Below are positions 62,929 to 64,000 of a stretch of 64,000 nt of DNA, in pieces (position 1 is the first letter of the stretch; every line of letters begins with the position of its first letter). Position numbers and translations under genes: made by a program. Below the pieces are notes generated by a model that was given only the letters and a program-made list of their open reading frames with translations, was not told the origin of the DNA and did no database searches. The stretch is from Agrobacterium rosae (lineage in GTDB: Bacteria > Pseudomonadota > Alphaproteobacteria > Rhizobiales > Rhizobiaceae). The DNA is taken from NCBI RefSeq assembly GCF_002915175.1, contig NZ_NXEJ01000009.1, positions 62,001 through 126,000 of the forward strand, in the 5' to 3' direction.

Positions 62929-63455
62929 AGCGGAAAGACTTCCTCCACAATGTAGGGACCGCCACCGACCGATTCCTTCGATGACATCAGCACGAAACGA
63001 CCGACGGTAAAGGGCGATGTGCGAAAATCGCCGCGTCCCGAGAGGTAATGGACCACATCATCCAGCCGTGAGTTTCTCAGCCGCGCGAGAGTGACGTGTG
63101 GCGTGAATTTACGCGGGTCGGGCGGTAAGCCCAGACGCTGGCAAATCCGCTCTATCTCGCCTTGCAGTGCCGTCATTTCCGCAGACGGAGAAACGCCGGC
63201 CCAGATGGAGTGGGGCTTTTTCGAACCGAACGATCCTATCCCCGTCAGATTGACCGGAAATTCCGGTCTGTCGATCCGGTCAAGCCGGTTGACGACCTCA
63301 TCAGCGGTGCGACCGTCGATGTCCCCGATAAAGCGTAGGGTGATATGATAATTCTCCACGTCGATCCACCGGGCTCCCGGTAGACCACCGCGCAACAATG
63401 AGAGACTCATTGCCGCATTGCGCGGAATTTCGAGGGCGGTAAACAGTCTCGGCAT
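62862..63455 (-). CDS. thpR: RNA 2',3'-cyclic phosphodiesterase ThpR (LigT family)
   Basis: The 197-residue 2H phosphoesterase has both HxT motifs, H37-I-T (ENYHITLRFIG) and H120-V-T (FTPHVTLARL). It opens with MPRLFTALEIP, the usual start. ATG 63455 follows GGGGAGCTCGCC. It hydrolyses 2',3'-cyclic phosphate ends of RNA, and relatives were first seen as 2'-5' RNA ligases. The C-terminus is extended opposite the phosphatase gene, giving a 67-base convergent overlap. Confidence 0.95.
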   Translation of the reverse strand: MPRLFTALEIPRNAAMSLSLLRGGLPGARWIDVENYHITLRFIGDIDGRTADEVVNRLDRIDRPEFPVNLTGIGSFGSKKPHSIWAGVSPSAEMTALQGEIERICQRLGLPPDPRKFTPHVTLARLRNSRLDDVVHYLSGRGDFRTSPFTVGRFVLMSSKESVGGGPYIVEEVFPLQESWPVSSFSSAEMQPSKSML

Positions 63456-63523
63456 GGCGAGCTCCCCGAATCTTTTGGCAGAACAACCACAGCGAATCAT
63501 GCAACGCTGTTTGGTGCAAGCGC

Positions 63524-64000
63524 TTATTTTTTTTGCTCACCGATAGCCTTAATGAAGGCCTCGACGGTTGGCATCGATTTGTCGACCATAACGGCTATCC
63601 CCTTGGTGTTGGGATGCATCCGATCCTCCAGTTGCAGGGCCTCGTCCATCACGACACCATCTAGAAAAAACGGATAAAGCGGCAAGCCATGCTTTTCTGC
63701 AAGGCGCTGATAAATGGGGTTGAAACGCTTGGCATAATCATCGCCCATATTGGGCGGAGCCATGATGCCGATCAGCAGGATCGGGATATTGCGTTTTTGA
63801 AAGCCGGAAATGATCGCGTCGAGATTCTTTTCCGTCTCGTCAGGCGAAATGCCGCGCAGCGCATCATTGGCACCGAGCTCGAGGATAACGCCATCGGTTC
63901 CTTCAGGCACCGACCAGTCCGCTCTTGCCAAGCCGCCGGAACTCGTATCACCGGAAACACCGGCATTGGTAATCGTCACATCCACGCCTTTGGCCTTGAG
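63524..64000 (-). CDS. GDSL-type arylesterase / lysophospholipase TesA-like, N-terminus cut by window
   Basis: The frame is open to the right edge: bases before the internal GTG 63985 read LKAKG, so the beginning, including the GDSL serine, lies outside. The 158 visible residues show VTITNAGVSGDTSSGG with block II glycine, LGANDALRGI with block III asparagine, and the C-terminal DRMHPNTKGIAVM with the catalytic Asp and His of block V. Relatives are periplasmic esterases of the TesA group. In rhizobia this gene usually diverges from an ABC transporter ATPase gene, which would lie beyond the edge. Confidence 0.92.
   Translation of the reverse strand, partial: LKAKGVDVTITNAGVSGDTSSGGLARADWSVPEGTDGVILELGANDALRGISPDETEKNLDAIISGFQKRNIPILLIGIMAPPNMGDDYAKRFNPIYQRLAEKHGLPLYPFFLDGVVMDEALQLEDRMHPNTKGIAVMVDKSMPTVEAFIKAIGEQKK

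Noticed and set aside
1-64000. CRISPR arrays, tRNA or rRNA genes, insertion sequences, prophage or defence genes
   Set aside because: None was recognised on either strand. The only repeats are short palindromic elements. Small RNAs cannot be excluded without structure-based searches.

Overview
The window reads as a chromosomal segment of an alphaproteobacterium of the Rhizobiaceae, most likely Agrobacterium or a close relative. The evidence is the order mnmG-rsmG-parA-parB with a perfect parS site, a complete oxygen-dependent (CobG-type) cobalamin cluster in which CbiD stands in for CobF, an IalB-like protein, and interspersed two-palindrome repeats of the kind known as RIME in rhizobia. Apart from repeats there is no sign of phage, transposon, CRISPR or defence genes, and no tRNA or rRNA gene was recognised. 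Both window edges cut a gene: mnmG on the left and a GDSL-type esterase on the right.

Layout. (1) 1-4.2 kb: tRNA and rRNA modification genes mnmG and rsmG, then parA-parB and a strong terminator; parS lies inside the start of rsmG. (2) 4.2-10.7 kb: a small SdhAF4-like gene, htpX, rsmB, a heparinase-like gene and purH. (3) 10.7-21.3 kb: a sugar catabolic island. On the minus strand are a UxaA-type hydratase and a FadR-type GntR regulator; divergent from them is a ribose/xylose-type ABC transporter, followed by genes matching the non-phosphorylating L-fucose route (aldose dehydrogenase, lactonase, Zn-dehydrogenase, fuconate dehydratase). (4) 21.3-39.9 kb: cobalamin synthesis. cobC, cobQ-cobO, cobK and cbiD are on the minus strand. 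cobD, the riboswitch-led run DUF1636-cobW-cobN-cobG-cobH-cobI-cobJ, then cobL-cobE-cobM, and cobB are on the plus strand. Nearly every junction overlaps by a few bases, two divergent pairs share one CATG as both start codons, and three convergent pairs overlap at their 3' ends. (5) 40-49.5 kb: a YghU-type glutathione transferase with an unrecognised small protein, a di-haem peroxidase, leuB, leuD, a GNAT acetyltransferase, typA and an M3 oligopeptidase. (6) 49.6-56.5 kb: marR-MFS efflux pair, argG, an SDR dehydrogenase, a LysE exporter, then an ECF sigma factor, its RskA-like anti-sigma and a secreted fasciclin-domain protein. (7) 56.5-64 kb: an ABC transporter of the TrpXYZ/COG2984 type, rlmN, an IalB-like protein, DUF1232, pterin carbinolamine dehydratase, a low-molecular-weight phosphatase, thpR and the partial esterase.

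How the parts work together. The cobalamin set covers ring methylation, oxygen-dependent ring contraction, amidation, cobalt insertion (CobN only; CobS and CobT are not here), adenosylation and aminopropanol attachment. The plus-strand operon has a consensus-like promoter placed exactly upstream of a B12 riboswitch. The sugar island pairs import with oxidation of an aldose to a 2-keto-3-deoxy acid and beyond, but the final cleaving enzyme is not in the window. The sigma/anti-sigma/fasciclin trio mirrors the SigK-RskA-MPT70/83 arrangement of mycobacteria. The observations I rate highest are the palindromic repeat inserted in frame in cobG, the sigma/fasciclin trio, the UxaA-containing fucose-type island and the shared-start divergent cob gene pairs.
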